Below are positions 18,836 to 27,995 of a stretch of 64,000 nucleotides of DNA, one piece after another. Source of the DNA: Rhodococcus tibetensis (lineage in GTDB: Bacteria; Actinomycetota; Actinomycetes; Mycobacteriales; Mycobacteriaceae). Location: positions 124,001-188,000 of the forward strand of contig NZ_JANFQF010000010.1 in the NCBI RefSeq assembly GCF_024438035.1. Direction: 5' to 3'. The position numbers and the translations under genes were made by a program. The first letter of the stretch is position 1, and each line of letters opens with the position of its first letter. The notes under the pieces were generated by a model that had not been told where the DNA came from, ran no database searches, and saw only the letters and a list, made by a program, of their open reading frames with translations.

Positions 18836-19424
18836 GGTATCTACGCCCCATTCTCGACGGGTGATCGTGCAGGAACTGACTACTCTCGACGGGTTCGTCG
18901 CCGGGCCGTCGGGTGAGCTCGACTTCTTCGAGGCGGTGTCCGATTTCGGTGAGGTCGACCGGGACAACCTCGACCTTCTCGCCGATGTGGACCTGGTTTT
19001 GCTGGGGCGCAACACCTATCAGATGTTCGTCGAGTACTGGCCCACCGCGAACGGTGAGGTGGTGGCCGAGGTAGTGAACACGCTTCCCAAGCTGGTGTTT
19101 TCGTCCACCCTCGGCAGGGCGCCGTGGGGATCGTGGGAACCGGCGCAGGTGTACGACGGGAACGTGGTCGAGCGGGTACAGCGCTTGCTGCGTGAGCCCG
19201 GTGGTGACGTAATCGTGTGGGGAAGTATCACGCTCGCCAAGTCGCTACTCGCAGCAGATCTGGTCGACGAGATTCAGTTACGCGTGGTCCCGGTCCTGCT
19301 GGGGCGCGGGCAGCGACTTCTCGACGAGGACACCGGCATGCACGCCCTCACGCTCCTCGAGGCGAAGGGATACGAGTCGGGGATCGTGACGCTGCGCTAT
19401 CGGGTCGGCCCCGGCGCGCCGTGA
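18828..19424 (+). CDS. Dihydrofolate reductase/RibD C-terminal family protein
   Basis: A 198-residue protein of the family that groups DHFR-like and RibD reductase domains. Visible are VQELTTLDGFVAGPSGELDFF at the start, the nucleotide-binding stretch VDLVLLGRNTYQMFVEYW (about 50-67), GDVIVWGSITLAKSLL (about 125-140), and IQLRVVPVLLGRGQRLL (about 148-164). Members bind NADP, but few have a known substrate. ATG 18828 overlaps the imuB stop, so it is probably expressed with the SOS operon. Whether it has a part in DNA damage is unknown. Confidence 0.8.
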   Translation: MSEVSTPHSRRVIVQELTTLDGFVAGPSGELDFFEAVSDFGEVDRDNLDLLADVDLVLLGRNTYQMFVEYWPTANGEVVAEVVNTLPKLVFSSTLGRAPWGSWEPAQVYDGNVVERVQRLLREPGGDVIVWGSITLAKSLLAADLVDEIQLRVVPVLLGRGQRLLDEDTGMHALTLLEAKGYESGIVTLRYRVGPGAP

Positions 19425-19503
19425 ACCTCTTGCGGACGGACCGCCCGTACGGGTCGGGAGGCCAGGGCGGGGCGACGCGGCCGTCCGCCTAGGCTGGTTC
19501 CTC

Positions 19504-20280
19504 GTGGAGACGAGTAGGACGACCGCGACCCGCACCGGTGTCGCCATCGCGTACCGCGACAGCGGAGTGCCGAGTGGCCGGGCCGCCCATCCCGTGCCGG
19601 TGGTTCTCGTGCACGGGATGGGTGGTGACGGCGGGACCTGGGACCGGTTCACCCGTGCGCTGGTGTCCCGTGGACGCCGTGTCGTGGCGCTCGACCTGCG
19701 GGGGCACGGCCGTAGTGCCCGTGCCGCGTCGTACCTGTTCGAAGAGTTCGGTTCCGATGTCGTGGAGGTGTGCGACAACCTGGGCTTGTCGCAGGTCGAT
19801 CTCGTCGGTCACTCGCTTGGCGGTCATGCCGCGTCGCTCGCAGCCCAGGCGCGCCCCGATCTGGTGCGGCGGTTGGTGATGGAGGAGGCGCCGCTTCCGT
19901 TGCGGCCCGGTGACCCGGAGCAGGTCTTCTCGAACAGGCTGCCGTCCCTGCCTGAGTTGTGGCACGCGACGACGAGCCTGATCCGTCACCCGCGGTCCGT
20001 GTTCGCGTTCGATCGGTCGATGACGCGCTCGGCGCTCGAGCAATTCCGCCGACCGGACCCACTGTGGTGGGACCAGCTGCCGCAAATCGAGGCGGACACG
20101 TTGATCCTGCACGGCGGTCCCAGCGGAATGGTGGATGCGCGTCGACTCGATTCGGCGGTCGCCGCGATACCGAAGTGCCGGGTGGTGGTTTTCCCCGGGG
20201 GACACAGCATTCATCGAGATCGGTACGACGAGTTCGAGGCGGCGGCGACGCCGTTTCTGATGGAGTCCGAGCCGAATTGA
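19504..20280 (+). CDS. Alpha/beta-hydrolase
   Basis: Alpha/beta-hydrolase of 258 residues. The oxyanion-hole motif VVLVHGMGGDGGTW is at about 33-46 and the nucleophile elbow VGHSLGG has Ser104. A late-strand Asp in the GMVDARRLD stretch and the His of FPGGHSIHRD near residue 237 complete a plausible triad. No signal peptide is present. It starts at GTG 19504, 79 bases after the previous gene. The substrate cannot be told from sequence. Confidence 0.85.
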   Translation: METSRTTATRTGVAIAYRDSGVPSGRAAHPVPVVLVHGMGGDGGTWDRFTRALVSRGRRVVALDLRGHGRSARAASYLFEEFGSDVVEVCDNLGLSQVDLVGHSLGGHAASLAAQARPDLVRRLVMEEAPLPLRPGDPEQVFSNRLPSLPELWHATTSLIRHPRSVFAFDRSMTRSALEQFRRPDPLWWDQLPQIEADTLILHGGPSGMVDARRLDSAVAAIPKCRVVVFPGGHSIHRDRYDEFEAAATPFLMESEPN

Positions 20281-20306
20281 GGTGGCCGTTCGCCGCTGAC
20301 GGGATT

Positions 20307-20320
20307 CGGACAAAAGTCCG
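20307..20320. promoter_or_regulatory. Inverted repeat in the promoter region of the R2lox gene
   Basis: CGGAC-AAAA-GTCCG, a 5-bp perfect inverted repeat, lies in the 180-bp gap before the R2lox gene, about 140 bases from its start. It is short and could be chance, but no other structure is evident in this gap. Confidence 0.25.
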
Positions 20321-20460
20321 CAAATGTAAACCCCCGGCGGGTCGGACAGGACTAGCGTGGAGGAGAAGCGGGGGCTCGAAACCGGCTGATCGTCCGCGAT
20401 GGGCACCCCGACACTGCATGCGTCCGACGACGTATCTGCACATCGGGAAGAAGGCACGAG

Positions 20461-21435
20461 ATGTCGACAATCACACCCGGAAGACCGTACGCGCCCGGCA
20501 GGGAGGGATTCAGTTCACTCCGCTCCGGCGGCCTGAACTGGGATGCCTTTCCGTTGCGTCTCTTCACCAAGGGCAACGCCAAGTTCTGGAATCCCGTCGA
20601 ACTCGATTTCAGCAGGGATTCGCAGGATTGGGAGGAACTGAACAGCGAGCAGCAGCGGAGTGCAACGTACCTGTGTGCACAGTTCATCGCGGGTGAGGAG
20701 GCGGTCACCGAAGACATTCAGCCGTTCATGAAGGCGATGGCTGCAGAGGGCCGGTTCGGCGACGAGATGTACCTGACCCAGTTCTGTTTCGAAGAGGCCA
20801 AGCACACCCAGGTGTTCCGGTTGTGGATGGACGCGGTCGGGCTCAAGCAGGACTTGCATTCGTTCGTCGCCGAGAACCCGTATTACCGACAGCTGTTCTA
20901 CGAGGAGCTTCCCGGGTCTCTGGGAGTTCTCGAAACGGATCCGAGCCCTGCCAACCAGATTCGCGCCAGCGTCACCTACAACCATGTCATCGAGGGCAGC
21001 CTCGCGCTGACCGGGTACTACGCGTGGCAGAAGGTGTGTGCCACCCGCGGGATACTTCCCGGAATGCAGGATCTGGTCAAGCGGATCGGCGATGACGAAC
21101 GTCGGCACATGGCCTGGGGAACCTTCACCTGCCGACGGCACGTCGCGGCCGACGACAGCAACTGGAACGTGGTGCAGGAGCGGATGACGGAGCTGATGCC
21201 GTTGGCACTGGGCATGATCGATTGGGTCAACGCACAGTTCGAGGTTCAGCCGTTCGGCCTCGACAACGACGAGTTCCTCGCCTACGCCGCGGACCGCGCG
21301 CAGCGTCGTCTTTCGGCAATCGAGTCGGCCCGCGGCCGGCCGGTCGAGGAGATCGACCTCGACTACTCCCCGGAGGCACTCGAAGAACGCTTCGGCGAGG
21401 AGGACGCCAAGGCGCTGACCGACGCAGCAGGCTGA
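20461..21435 (+). CDS. R2-like ligand-binding oxidase (R2lox), Mn/Fe metalloprotein
   Basis: Often labelled ribonucleotide reductase beta chain, but the pattern is that of R2lox, which does not make deoxynucleotides. By alignment with the mycobacterial protein (Rv0233) all six metal ligands are present: Glu79, Glu112, His115, Glu178, Glu213 and His216. So is the pair that forms the Val-Tyr ether cross-link (Val82, Tyr173). The length, 324 residues, is usual. R2lox holds a Mn/Fe cofactor and a long-chain fatty acid in its core; the physiological reaction is unknown. The protein is cytosolic. It is followed at once by a membrane-protein gene that has a good ribosome site. Confidence 0.9.
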   Translation: MSTITPGRPYAPGREGFSSLRSGGLNWDAFPLRLFTKGNAKFWNPVELDFSRDSQDWEELNSEQQRSATYLCAQFIAGEEAVTEDIQPFMKAMAAEGRFGDEMYLTQFCFEEAKHTQVFRLWMDAVGLKQDLHSFVAENPYYRQLFYEELPGSLGVLETDPSPANQIRASVTYNHVIEGSLALTGYYAWQKVCATRGILPGMQDLVKRIGDDERRHMAWGTFTCRRHVAADDSNWNVVQERMTELMPLALGMIDWVNAQFEVQPFGLDNDEFLAYAADRAQRRLSAIESARGRPVEEIDLDYSPEALEERFGEEDAKALTDAAG

Positions 21436-21445
21436 GGGGACTCGG

Positions 21446-22003
21446 GTGAAGGGACGATCAACCGTCGGGAATCCATGGCAAGATCTGGCCATGGCGCTCA
21501 CCTCGCTCGACCGCAAGCTCCTCGCCTGGTCTGCGGCGTTCGTGATCTCGCAGGCGAATATCGCCCGGCTTCTCGGGCCGACGGCGCCCCGGGTCGCCGC
21601 GATCCAAACCGCGCGCTCGGCCCGGGGTTACACCGCGATTCTCGACGGTATGGACCTCGCCGAGACCGCGCGGTATCGGAGTCATTACTACCCCGACTTC
21701 GTGCATCCCGTCATCTACGCCGTTGCTCTGCGTACGGGTGCACGGCGGCTGGCAGAATTGACGCCGCTGTCGCCCACCACCAGGAAGGTGTTGGCGGCTG
21801 CGCCGGTCGTGGCCGCGGCCGGTGACTACGTCGAGAACGTTGTCGGCTTGCATTTGCTGTCGCATCGGGAGCACATCACCGACGCCACCGTCCGGACCAC
21901 CTCCGCGGTCAGCGTCACCAAGTGGATGCTGGCCCTCGGCGCGCTCGCCTTTCTGTCGCAGGGTTTCGTGCGGGTGTGGGCACGGGCACTGTCGGGCCGA
22001 TAG
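21446..22003 (+). CDS. Conserved membrane protein of unknown function
   Basis: About 185 residues. Hydrophobic stretches lie near residues 24-40 (KLLAWSAAFVISQANIARLLG), around 115-130 (VLAAAPVVAAAGDYVENVVGL) and near 155-175 (VTKWMLALGALAFLSQGFV). A soluble loop contains a DLAETARYRSHYYPDFVHPVIYAVAL segment. I chose GTG 21446 because GAGGGGA lies 5 bases before it; ATG 21491 is an alternative. It begins 10 bases after the R2lox stop and is probably cotranscribed. I do not recognise the family with certainty. Confidence 0.65.
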   Translation: MKGRSTVGNPWQDLAMALTSLDRKLLAWSAAFVISQANIARLLGPTAPRVAAIQTARSARGYTAILDGMDLAETARYRSHYYPDFVHPVIYAVALRTGARRLAELTPLSPTTRKVLAAAPVVAAAGDYVENVVGLHLLSHREHITDATVRTTSAVSVTKWMLALGALAFLSQGFVRVWARALSGR

Positions 22004-22013
22004 ATTCCGGCAC

Positions 22014-22591
22014 ATGGGTGCAGCAGAATTACCGGTCGAGCACTTCACCGGGCAGTCCGAGTTCCGGAAGTGGCTCGCGGCACATCACGCCACCTCGCCC
22101 GGCATCTGGCTGAAGATGGCGAAGAAGGGATCGGCGTACTCGTCGATCGATTACGAGCAGGCACTCGAGGTGGCGTTGTGCTACGGCTGGATCGACAGCC
22201 AGGTCCGCCGCGTCGACGACCACTTCTTTGTGCAGCGGTTCACCCCGCGCTCGTCGCGGAGTCCGTGGTCGAAACGTAACCGGGAATTTGCCGAGAAGCT
22301 GGCGGCCGCGGGGGTCCTCGAGGCTGCCGGAGTGGCGGAAGTAGAGAGGGCCAAAGTAGACGGTCGATGGGACCGTGCCTACGCAGGGCAGAAGACGGCC
22401 GAGGTCCCGGAGGACTTCCTTGCCGCCCTCGCACAGAACCCGGAGGCCGAGGCGTTCTTGCGACCCTGAACAGTCACAACCGCTACGCCGTCATTTACCG
22501 GTTGCAGGACGCGAAACGTCCGGAGACGCGCGCCCGCCGTATCGAGAAGTTCGTGCAGCAGTTGTCGGAACGGCGCAAGTTCCACGAGTAA
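22014..22591 (+). pseudogene. YdeI/OmpD-associated family protein gene with a one-base frameshift
   Basis: Frame 1 encodes MGAAELPVEHF and continues through typical family segments (EFRKWLAAHHATSPGIWLKMAKKG, YEQALEVALCYGWIDSQ, FVQRFTPRSSRSPWSKRN), but stops at 22469 just after PEAEAFLRP. The expected end of the family (ATLNSHNRYAVIYRLQDAK, then ETRARRIEKFV) is intact in another frame to 22591. The sequence TTCTTGCGACC at 22455-22465 would read Phe-Phe-Ala-Thr if one base were added between 22459 and 22460. The break is either a true inactivating mutation or a sequencing error. Function of the family is poorly known. Start ATG 22014 has no strong ribosome site. Confidence 0.85.
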
Positions 22592-22620
22592 CCGAAAAAC
22601 CTGCCTGACACAATGGCCTC

Positions 22621-23497
22621 GTGAGCGACACGATCCCTACTACCTGCTCGGCGCTGTCCGCAGCCGACGAACCCCTGCCGGGCACGGCAGCGCACGTCAC
22701 GGGCTGGGTGTGTCTCGAATACCCGGGCGCGTGGGGGGCGGGACGTGTTGGACGGCGCCGCGCTCGGCCGCGAACTCGCCGGGGAACTCGACGCCCGCGC
22801 TAAGGCGGCCGGAGTGCGGTTCATGTTCATCCGTCGGCCGGGGCGTAGCACGACGGATCCGGTGAGGCGCACGGTTTTGCTGGCACACTCGCATCCTGCG
22901 TCGTCGTGGTGTGAACGCCTGGATATCGGCAGCCCGGCCGACCTCCTCGACGTCGACTTCGGTGCGGTCGCCGGTCCTGCCCCGGGATTGGGGGAGCCGG
23001 TCTCGGAGCCGTTGGTCCTGGTGTGTGCGCACGGTAAGCGGGATCAATGCTGCGCCGTCCTGGGACGTCCGATCGCGGCCCGGCTTTCCGCAGAGTTCGG
23101 CGACACCGTGTGGGAATGCTCGCACACGGGAGGGCACCGGTTCGCGCCGTCGATGATTCTGCTGCCCACCGGATACACGTACGGCCGACTCTCGGCAGAA
23201 CGCAGCATCGAGGCGGTGCGCGCGGCTGTCCGAGGCGAGGTGTACGGGCCGGGCCTGCGGGGTCGCAGCTGCTGGGACGAGCGGGGCCAGGTCGCGGAAC
23301 TCGCGGTGCGGGAACTGGTGACCGCAGGGCCGAACGAGCTGGCGGTGGACGCGGCGTCGGTGGTCACCCACATCGACGGACGCCGGTGGTCCGTCGATGT
23401 GGAGAGGCGGGAACTCGGGCCCAGGCCCCCCAGTTGTGGAGCGGCACCGAAGGCGGTTCGTCCCGTCGTCCCCACCGGGGTGCGCCTGCTGGGCTGA
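22621..23497 (+). pseudogene. Sucrase/ferredoxin-like family protein gene with a one-base frameshift
   Basis: The start at GTG 22621 encodes the family's N terminus (CSALSAADEPLPGTA, then GWVCLEYPGAWG), then loses frame at a run of six G (22733-22738). Removing one G joins it to the remaining frame to 23497, which carries LDGAALGRELAGELDARAK, RRPGRSTTD, the thioredoxin-like ferredoxin part with CAHGKRDQCCAVLGRP, and WECSHTGGHRFAPSM. The Cys residues of the latter part are those that bind [2Fe-2S] in this family. Downstream frame use from GTG 22745 could give a truncated protein. The homopolymer position makes an assembly or sequencing error, or slippage, plausible. Confidence 0.85.
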
Positions 23498-23520
23498 CCG
23501 GCCGCGCTCATTGGCCGCGC

Positions 23521-25515
23521 TCACCAATGGGCGCCGGGTACCAGCCTTCCGACCTTGCGCGCGGCGCGTCCCCACGGGGTCGACCTGTGCTGTCGGCCCT
23601 CGTCGGTGCGTCGTGGTGCCGGTGTCGTCTCGGTGGTGCTCTGCCCCTTCGCTGCCGGCGAGTCCGGGAACATGCGATACATCTGGTGCATCACCCGATC
23701 CTTCACGGCAGGCGCGAACATACTGCCGAGTTCGCCGAGAGTGCCGCTGGGGACGTCGATGCGCTTAGGCCGCTCGACCAGGGCCCGGACCACCATGGCC
23801 GCCGCCTTCTCCGGTGACGTGATGGGCCCGACGTTGTAGTTGCCGGTCGGTGCGATCATCGGCGTCTCGACGAGCGGCATGTGGATGGTGGTGTAGGTGA
23901 TGCCGTCCGACAACGTTTCTGCGGCAGCCACATCGGTGAATCCGTCGAGTGCCGCTTTACTGGCGACGTAGGCGGCGAATCGCGGTGTCGCTCCCTGGAC
24001 CCCGGCGCTGCTGATGTTGACGATGTGCCCGAACCTGCGCTCGCGCATCTGCGGGAGGAAGGCGAGGACGAGCCGGACCGCACCGAAGTAGTTGACGGCC
24101 ATGGTCCGTTCGAAATCGTGGAGCCGGTCCGTGGAGTGGTAGAGGCCTCGCCGGATCGACCGGCCGGCGTTGTTGACGAGCATGTCGACGTGATCGTGTT
24201 CGGCGAGAACAGCTTTGACGGTGTGTTCGGCCGACTCGTCGTCGGTGATGTCGCAGGGGTAGCCGTAGGCGTCGCCGCCCGTCGCGCGGATCTCGGCCAC
24301 CACGGCGTCGAGTTCCTCGGTGCGCCGGGCGAGGAGAATGACCTTCGCGCCCTTGCGTGCCGCCGCGATCGCGGAACTCCGGCCGATCCCGGACGACGCC
24401 CCGGTGATAACCACGTGCCTGCCCACGAGCGGTCCGGCCGGGTGGGGCCTGCGCGCTCGATCCGGGTCGAGGTTCTCGCGCCAGTACGACCACAGCTTGT
24501 CGGCGTACGACGCGAACCGCGGGACGTCGATGCCTGTATCGCGCAGCGCCTCCCGGGTGTCGTCGTTCACGAATGTCGTGGGCAGTGTCATGTTCTCGAC
24601 GAGCACGGGCGGGATGCCGAGGGCGCCGAGCACCACTTTGCGGCCCGTGTCGAGGGCCGAGTCGGGCGTGGGGGTGAGGAATGGGCGGACCAGCCCGCCG
24701 GGCAGGCTCGCCGCCGGGCGCGGGGCACCGGCGGCCTTGGCGAGCCCCGCATAGATTTCGCGGACCGGCTGTGGGCGTGGATTGACGAGATGGAACACCT
24801 GACCGTCGCGGCCGGGTGCAGACATCAACTCCACGATGGCCGCCGCAACGTAATCCACGGGAACGACATTGGTTGATCCGATGTCGGGGACAGCGACCGG
24901 GAGTGCGGCCGGAAGCTTGGCGAGAGCCGAGATCGCGGGGAACAGGTAGTACGGCCCGTCGATCTTGTCCATCTCGCCGGTGACCGAACTGCCGACCACC
25001 GCGGAGGGACGGTAGATGCGCCACCGCAGGCCGTCGGCTTCCCGGACCAGCTTCTCCGCTTCGAACTTGGTGCGGTGATACGGGGTGGGGAAACCCTGCC
25101 CGAGATCGAAATCGGTTTCCCTGAACGGACCCTCGTGATCCCCCGCGACGGCGATGGACGAGACGTGGTGCAGCGTCGCACCCAGTTCCCGGGCCAGTGC
25201 GATAACCGAGCGGGTGCCGTCGACGTTCGTGGTGGCCTGTTCGTCGCCCGCCGTGAGGTCGTAGATCGCGCCGAGGTGCAGGACGTGGTCGGCCGCCGGC
25301 GCCGAGGTGAGTCCGAGGCCGGGCTCGGTCAGGTCGCCGATCAGCGGATGCACGCGTTCGCCGCCCGGCATGCCGTCGACGAGCGCCTCCCACCGCGCGA
25401 CGGACGCGCGCCGGACGAGGACGTGGATCTCGGCTGATTCATCGCGGTCGAGGATCAAAGGCAGCACGTGCCGACCCAGGAAGCCGGTTCCGCCGGTGAC
25501 GAGGTAGGTGGCCAT
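23521..25515 (-). CDS. acrA1: Two-domain SDR fatty acyl reductase, AcrA1-like
   Basis: A 664-residue fusion of two Rossmann reductases. The N-terminal extended SDR domain has TGGTGFLG at residues 7-14 and YHRTK near 145, as in thioester reductases. The C-terminal classical SDR domain has TGASSGIGRSSAIAAARKGAKV near 375, NNAGRSIRRG, and the catalytic SSAG...YVASK set near 525-545. This is the layout of Rv3391 (AcrA1) and of rhodococcal acyl-CoA reductases that convert acyl-CoA to fatty alcohol for wax esters, the first domain reducing thioester to aldehyde. It lies 32 bases downstream of the MMPL gene. A symmetric operator-like site lies 9 bases before its ATG. Confidence 0.87.
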   Translation of the reverse strand: MATYLVTGGTGFLGRHVLPLILDRDESAEIHVLVRRASVARWEALVDGMPGGERVHPLIGDLTEPGLGLTSAPAADHVLHLGAIYDLTAGDEQATTNVDGTRSVIALARELGATLHHVSSIAVAGDHEGPFRETDFDLGQGFPTPYHRTKFEAEKLVREADGLRWRIYRPSAVVGSSVTGEMDKIDGPYYLFPAISALAKLPAALPVAVPDIGSTNVVPVDYVAAAIVELMSAPGRDGQVFHLVNPRPQPVREIYAGLAKAAGAPRPAASLPGGLVRPFLTPTPDSALDTGRKVVLGALGIPPVLVENMTLPTTFVNDDTREALRDTGIDVPRFASYADKLWSYWRENLDPDRARRPHPAGPLVGRHVVITGASSGIGRSSAIAAARKGAKVILLARRTEELDAVVAEIRATGGDAYGYPCDITDDESAEHTVKAVLAEHDHVDMLVNNAGRSIRRGLYHSTDRLHDFERTMAVNYFGAVRLVLAFLPQMRERRFGHIVNISSAGVQGATPRFAAYVASKAALDGFTDVAAAETLSDGITYTTIHMPLVETPMIAPTGNYNVGPITSPEKAAAMVVRALVERPKRIDVPSGTLGELGSMFAPAVKDRVMHQMYRMFPDSPAAKGQSTTETTPAPRRTDEGRQHRSTPWGRAARKVGRLVPGAHW

Positions 25516-25523
25516 GACCCGAA

Positions 25524-25539
25524 CTTACTCCAAAGTAAG
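25524..25539. promoter_or_regulatory. Palindromic operator-like site before acrA1
   Basis: CTTACT-CCAA-AGTAAG is a perfect 6-bp inverted repeat in the 32-bp gap between the MMPL gene and acrA1. The form is typical of TetR-family operators. A TATCTT-like -10 on the minus strand overlaps its outer arm, so repression of a separate acrA1 promoter is plausible. Confidence 0.45.
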
Positions 25540-25547
25540 ATAATGCA

Positions 25548-27668
25548 CTAGTGGCCCAGACCCACCTTGGCGTGCACCTTCTTCATCCAGGCCGGAGCCC
25601 ACCAGTTGGCCTCGCCCATCAGCTTCACGAGGGACGGAACGAGGAGCATGCGGACCACCGTCGCGTCGACGAGGAGCGCGACGATCATCCCCACACCGAG
25701 GAACCTCATGATCGACAGACCGGAGATGGTGAACGCTCCGGTCACCACCACGAGCAGCAGCGCCGCAGCCGTCACGATGCGGCCCGTGCGCTCGGTACCG
25801 AAGCGCACCGCCTCCTCCGTGGTCGCGCCTGCCGCGTGCGCCTCGACCATCCGTGACATCAGGAACACCTCGTAATCGGTCGACAGGCCGAAGACCACGG
25901 CGAGGATGAGGACCACGAACGTCGCCTCGAGCGGTGCCGGACTGACCCCGAGCAGACTCGCGCCGTGGCCCAACTCGAAGATCCACGTGAGCACACCGAA
26001 TGTGGCGGCGAGGCTCAGCCCCGCCATCGCGACCGCCTTGATCGGCAGCACCACCGAGCCGAACGCCAGGAACAGCAGCACGAGCGTCGAACCCACCATG
26101 ATCGCGATCATCACCGGCATCCAGTGCATGATCGCCGCGTTCCCGTCGTCGACGGTCGCCTGACCGCCGCCGACGAGGAGTTCGGTTCCCTCGGGTGGCG
26201 TGATGGCACGGAGACCGTCCACCGCGGCGCTCTGGTCGTTGGTGGTGACACCCTCGGAGTAGACGGCCCGGACCGCTACCAGTTCGTTGCCGGACGCGAC
26301 GACGGTGGCCGCCCCGATGCCCTCGACCTCTCCGGCCGTCTGGGCGACGGCGGCACCGTCCGCGGCGGTCGGTGCGTTGCCGTCCGTGCCCCGAAGAATC
26401 AGCGTGGCACCGTTGCCCGTGGTCGGGAACTTCTGGGTGAGTGTGTCGGTGGCGATGCGCGCGGGGTCGTCCTCGGGCAGGGCGGTGTACGTGACCTCCC
26501 CGAGAGAGGCGCTGAGCAGCGGCGCTGCCAGGACGAGCAATCCGGCGACGATTCCCGCCGAAATGGCGACCGGCCTGCGCATCACCCACGTGACGACGGA
26601 CCCCCAGAACCTCCGTGCTCTCGCTTCACTGCGCTGGGCCGCACCCTTGCGCCAGCTCCACGCGTTGATGCGGGGGCCGAGGATGGCGAGGAGAGCCGGG
26701 ACAGCGGTCAGGGACAGCATGGCCGCACTCGCGACCGCGGCCATGGCGCCGAATCCCAGTGATTTGATGACGTCCTGGGGAAACACGAGCATGCCCGAAA
26801 AGGCGCACACCAGTAGCAGTCCCGAGAACAGCACGGTGCGGCCGGCCGTGAGGACCGTGCGCCGGGTGGCCTCCGCGGCGTCGGCGCCCGACTCCAGTTC
26901 TTCACGGAAGCGTCCGACGACGAAGAGCCCGTAGTCGATCGCCAACCCGAGACCGAGCAGGGACGCCACGTTGATCGCGAAGGAGTTGACGTCGGTGAAC
27001 AGGGTGAGCACGCGCAGGGTGGCCAGTGCGCTGAAGATGGAAAGCAGCCCGACGAAGACGGGAACGGCTGCAGCGACCACGCCGCCGAAGAGGAAGACCA
27101 GCAGGACCAGCGTGATGGGAAGCGCTATCGCCTCCGCGACCACCAGATCCTGCTGCAGTCGATTGTTGAATGCGACGCCCACCACCGAGTTGCCCGCGAA
27201 TTCGGTGTCGATGCCGTCGACCTCGAGCTTGGGCAGCAATCCGTCGAATGCGGCCACCGTGATTCCGGCGTCGGGGTCGACGGTGACTGCGGCCGACGCC
27301 TTGGTGCGGTCCTCCGACACCATTTGCTGCTTCGTCATGGCGTCCGCAGTCCAGTACGAATTGATCTTGTATGTGGGGACTTCGGCGGCGAACTGTTCGA
27401 GATCGGCGGTCACCTCGGGACCGATGTCGTCGAGCGTTCTTCCTTCGGGCGCGGTGTAGATGACGATAATGTCCGGGGTCTGCGGTCCCAGGTTGGCCTC
27501 GACGATCCTCGCCACTTCGGCAGACTCGCTGCCCGGGTCGGTGTAGCCGCCGGAGCCCAGTTTCGCGAACACCCCGGTGCCCCAGACGCCGCTCGCGAGT
27601 ACGGCGGCCACGGCAAGCAGCAGAATCCACCATCGCCGGGAAACAACGGTCGAGGCCCAACGTGTCAT
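25548..27668 (-). CDS. MMPL/RND-family membrane transporter
   Basis: Export pump of the actinobacterial MmpL class, 706 residues. An N-terminal membrane helix (WWILLLAVAAVLASGVWGTGVF), a periplasmic domain to about residue 165, five helices (about 170-340), a linker, a second anchor helix near 370, a second periplasmic domain, and five more helices complete the repeated RND layout. The conserved membrane motif GLGLAIDYGLFVVGRFREELESG (about 230-252) and its counterpart FGLSTDYEVFLMSRMVEAHAAG carry the proton-relay Asp-Tyr pairs. Such pumps move lipids or drugs. Proximity to acrA1 suggests a lipid or wax context, which is inference. It is divergent from the B12 operon. Confidence 0.92.
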   Translation of the reverse strand: MTRWASTVVSRRWWILLLAVAAVLASGVWGTGVFAKLGSGGYTDPGSESAEVARIVEANLGPQTPDIIVIYTAPEGRTLDDIGPEVTADLEQFAAEVPTYKINSYWTADAMTKQQMVSEDRTKASAAVTVDPDAGITVAAFDGLLPKLEVDGIDTEFAGNSVVGVAFNNRLQQDLVVAEAIALPITLVLLVFLFGGVVAAAVPVFVGLLSIFSALATLRVLTLFTDVNSFAINVASLLGLGLAIDYGLFVVGRFREELESGADAAEATRRTVLTAGRTVLFSGLLLVCAFSGMLVFPQDVIKSLGFGAMAAVASAAMLSLTAVPALLAILGPRINAWSWRKGAAQRSEARARRFWGSVVTWVMRRPVAISAGIVAGLLVLAAPLLSASLGEVTYTALPEDDPARIATDTLTQKFPTTGNGATLILRGTDGNAPTAADGAAVAQTAGEVEGIGAATVVASGNELVAVRAVYSEGVTTNDQSAAVDGLRAITPPEGTELLVGGGQATVDDGNAAIMHWMPVMIAIMVGSTLVLLFLAFGSVVLPIKAVAMAGLSLAATFGVLTWIFELGHGASLLGVSPAPLEATFVVLILAVVFGLSTDYEVFLMSRMVEAHAAGATTEEAVRFGTERTGRIVTAAALLLVVVTGAFTISGLSIMRFLGVGMIVALLVDATVVRMLLVPSLVKLMGEANWWAPAWMKKVHAKVGLGH

Positions 27669-27759
27669 GCGTCATCTCCGGGTCGAAAGTCGGCAGTGTG
27701 CGACTGCCGACTGTAGTGCGCCCGGGGTGTTGAGCGGCGGTGGTGTGATCCGGCTCCCG

Positions 27760-27890
27760 CCGCATGGTGCATACTCGGAAATTGCACTTGCAGCCACACA
27801 CATGGGGGAAGCCGGTCCGAATCCGGCGCTGACCCGCAACGGTAGGCCACTTGGATAATTTCGGTGGCGAGCCCGATTACCCGGTGTGGG
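27760..27890 (+). promoter_or_regulatory. Cobalamin riboswitch
   Basis: The core is clear: GGGGGAAGCCGGT...ATCCGGCGCTGACCCGCAACGGT spans about 27804-27842. A GGTGC element sits upstream at 27766 and a B12-box-like GCGAGCCCGATTACCCGGT at 27867-27885. This is the conserved aptamer pattern of adenosyl/hydroxocobalamin riboswitches. It precedes the ABC-importer operon and should switch it off when cobalamin is plentiful. Outer boundaries are approximate. Confidence 0.93.
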
Positions 27891-27932
27891 GTGTGTGACA
27901 TCCATTCGTCGTGGTCTACGAAGCGGAGTCCT

Positions 27933-27955
27933 GCAGGCGCCGCACCGGCGTCTGC
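27933..27955 (+). terminator. Hairpin in the riboswitch expression platform
   Basis: A 10-bp stem, GCAGGCGCCG (27933-27942) with CGGCGTCTGC (27946-27955), one G-T pair and a 3-base loop, lies between aptamer and first gene and is followed by TGACTTCTCATT. It may be the regulated terminator, although the T run is weak. Confidence 0.5.
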
Positions 27956-27995
27956 TGACTTCTCATTCGTGGCTCTGAGCCGCAATGAGGTTTAC

